14,452 nucleotides of DNA, taken from contig CADCUZ010000033.1 in assembly GCA_902806015.1 (NCBI GenBank), positions 1 to 14,452 on the forward strand, read 5' to 3'. Each line of letters begins with the position of its first letter. Within the stretch, counting starts at the first letter, position 1. Shown here piece by piece: positions 13,351 to 14,452 of the stretch. A program made the position numbers and the translations under genes. The notes below the pieces were generated by a model that saw nothing but the letters and a program-made list of their open reading frames with translations, was not told the DNA's origin and did no database searches. The DNA comes from an uncultured Rubrobacteraceae bacterium. Lineage in GTDB: Bacteria; Actinomycetota; Rubrobacteria; Rubrobacterales; Rubrobacteraceae.

Positions 13351-13476
13351 GCGTTTGGGTCCATCAGCGTGCCGCTCCCCGGCTTTCGCCACACCGCAGG
13401 CTTACGCTTCGGCTCGCGTCGCTGATTCTTTGTGATCCATTCGAGTGAAAGGGGGGAGCAACGAAAGGAGAGCGGC

Positions 13477-13673
13477 GTGCCGTACAAGATGATCACCAAC
13501 TTTCGGGCGTTGTGAAGAACAACTTGTCCAAGCACGCGCAGGAGATCCACAAAGTGGTCTTTAACCCCGCAGAGGAGCAATACGGTGAGGAGGGCCGCGC
13601 CCACCGCGTCGCGTGGGGCGCCGGCGAGCAGAATTACGAGAAGAACGACAAGGGCAACTGGGTGCAGAAATAG
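13477..13673 (+). pseudogene. chaB: Frameshifted chaB-like gene
   Basis: GTG 13477 has GAAAGGAG six bases upstream and opens MPYKMITNFRAL before TGA at 13513-13515. In another frame, from a GTG overlapping that TGA (13512), follow VKNNLSKHAQEIHKVVFNPA, then AHRVAWGAGEQNYEKNDKGN and WVQK. This is the ChaB order (MPYK...VK..LP.HAQ.I...FN...AHR.AW.....YEK...G.W). Two things are wrong: the frame changes between the first strand and the first helix, and the segment between the helices (EEQYGEEGR) is about a dozen residues shorter than in ChaB proteins I recall, which carry a D-x-x-x-R-x-x-A-S-R-E-E loop there. ChaB is a small protein linked to cation antiport regulation; the function of actinobacterial homologues is not established. 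A sequencing slip could explain the frameshift but not the lost loop. Confidence 0.75.
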
Positions 13674-13775
13674 CCGGGATCGCCGGGACCGAAGCCTGCC
13701 GACTTCACCGTTTGCGGACGGCTCACGGACGGGGTAGATCCGCCATGAAGGCTCCCCACTTCGGAAGCCGAGCGT

Positions 13776-13991
13776 CTACCGCCGGATCCAGTCCACGTAG
13801 GTGTAGCCGTCCTCCCGGGATTCTTTGCCGGGCAGCCAGTCGGGGTACCGAACGTTCACCATCAGCCTCATCGAGTCTCCCGGAAGCCCTTCCGCGAAGG
13901 TGTGCAGAAGCCGGCCGTCCACCGAGAACTCGGCCCTCGTCGGGTAGAGATCCATACGGTACTCGCGGAAGGCGGCCGACGCGTCGCGAGG
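13776..13991 (-). pseudogene. C-terminal remnant of a GH16-type glycoside hydrolase/lectin-fold protein
   Basis: The frame reads DASAAFREYRMDLYPTRAEF, then SVDGRLLHTFAEGLPGDSMR, LMVNVRYPDWLPG and finally TYVDWIRR with a stop. This is the last part of the concanavalin-like fold of glycoside hydrolase family 16 (F-H-x-Y-x-x-x-W-x-P...V-D-G...P-M-x-L-x-x-N-x-W...DWVR). The catalytic E-x-D-x-x-E motif lies further towards the N-terminus and is absent. An in-frame TAG at 13992-13994 ends similarity upstream, and no further GH16 sequence is visible beyond it. It is therefore a truncated relic with about 70 codons left. Family placement is by pattern memory. Confidence 0.65.
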
Positions 13992-13994
13992 CTA

Positions 13995-14253
13995 GGCCGT
14001 GATCGATCTGTTGTGTGCAGGTCACTGCCGGGCTCTGCTCTACAACCGTCCGGTACCTTTTTTGGCCTCCTGCAGTCTCGCAATCGTCAAGTTATACCTC
14101 CTGCTTGCATCGGTTCACACCGCACACGGGCCACACCAGGCATAAAAGCCCGCCTCCCAGCACGCATTCTCAGGCGTGTTTACGACGGAGCGGCCCGCGG
14201 GACCACGTGGAGCCCCCGCGAGACCCGGGACCCGGACGAAGGGAACCGCCGGC
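13995..14253. other. Intergenic stretch without a recognisable gene
   Basis: The frames crossing this stretch are short and unlike known proteins on both strands. I see no clear terminator for the histidine kinase gene, no tRNA and no repeat. If GH16 sequence once continued here, it has been replaced or lost. Confidence 0.3.
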
Positions 14254-14452
14254 TCAGGCGCTGGGCAGGCGGACGGTGAAGGTCGTGCCCTTGCCAGGGA
14301 CGCTCTCCACGCTCACCCGGCCCCCGTGGTTCTCCGCCACGTGCCTGACGATGGAGAGGCCGAGGCCCGTCCCGCCGGTCGCCTTGGAGCGCGCCTTGTC
14401 CACCCTGTAGAAGCGCTCGAAGATGCGCGAGAGCTTCCCCTCGGGGATATCC
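14254..14452 (-). CDS. Sensor histidine kinase, C-terminal end (partial)
   Basis: The last 65 or so codons of a two-component sensor kinase, with the 5' part beyond the window edge. The visible sequence is the end of the HATPase_c domain: [20 protein letters not shown] (F box), then [19 protein letters not shown] (G2 box) and [19 protein letters not shown] before TGA. The [21 protein letters not shown] pattern is like PhoR-type kinases, often paired with an OmpR-family regulator. Partner, sensor domain and start lie outside the window. The reading frame is intact over the visible part. Confidence 0.93.
   Translation of the reverse strand, partial: DIPEGKLSRIFERFYRVDKARSKATGGTGLGLSIVRHVAENHGGRVSVESVPGKGTTFTVRLPSA

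Noticed and set aside
13512..13515. Programmed frameshifting or re-initiation in chaB
   Set aside because: There is no slippery heptamer, and the gene also lacks its inter-helix loop, so decay or sequencing error is simpler. The re-initiation idea is kept only as a remark.
1..14452. CRISPR array, tRNA/rRNA genes, complete insertion sequence
   Set aside because: No regularly spaced direct repeats, no tRNA-like cloverleaf with T-loop sequence, and no transposase with terminal repeats were found. The only mobile-element trace is the serine recombinase relic.

Overview
The window looks like chromosomal DNA of a high-G+C actinobacterium (roughly two-thirds G+C by eye). Genus Rubrobacter or a relative is my best guess, from the 7Fe ferredoxin, the PD40 protein ending in a PSWG-type motif, GTG/TTG starts and possible leaderless starts. 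That placement is inference; no rRNA or marker gene is present.

Layout. 1-800: gene debris with no intact gene. 800-2995: a divergent pair, a DUF6544 membrane-anchored protein (minus) and a GT1/MGT-type glycosyltransferase (plus), separated by 42 bp holding an inverted repeat. 2996-5167: a sparse stretch with a small hypothetical protein, a short secreted PD40 protein that lacks an ordinary start codon, and a decayed serine recombinase. 5216-6369: a Crp/Fnr regulator and a 7Fe ferredoxin (fdxA). Between them are three CRP/FNR-type dyads whose centres lie exactly 22 bp apart. 6453-7622: a nonsense-broken SRPBCC gene and a divergent Nudix hydrolase that may be leaderless. 7634-13350: a thiamine locus. 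13477-14452: remnants of chaB and of a GH16-type glycosidase, then the C-terminal end of a sensor histidine kinase that runs out of the window.

The thiamine locus is the centre of the window. A TPP riboswitch with a hairpin over the ribosome-binding site precedes thiT (ECF thiamine uptake) and thiN (thiamine to TPP). These are followed by wrecks of bluB (lower cobalamin ligand) and thiD (HMP-P kinase), and by a small membrane ORF. A second tightly overlapping run follows: YqjF/DUF2071, a thiE remnant, a tandem Nudix protein, a two-helix membrane protein and thiL. The uptake and phosphorylation genes look usable, while thiD and thiE are clearly destroyed here. This suggests a change from making thiamine to salvaging it, unless other copies exist. 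ThiL is intact although the local source of its substrate, TMP, is gone. A tandem Nudix protein lies directly upstream of it in the same run.

At least seven broken or truncated protein genes occur in 14 kb beside well-preserved ones. Several carry truncations or in-frame stops as well as frameshifts, so base-calling error alone does not explain them, though error could account for some single frameshifts. The observations I rate highest are the three-dyad operator array next to an FNR-like regulator, the 47-nt near-perfect palindrome exactly where thiE breaks off, and the partly decayed thiamine locus.
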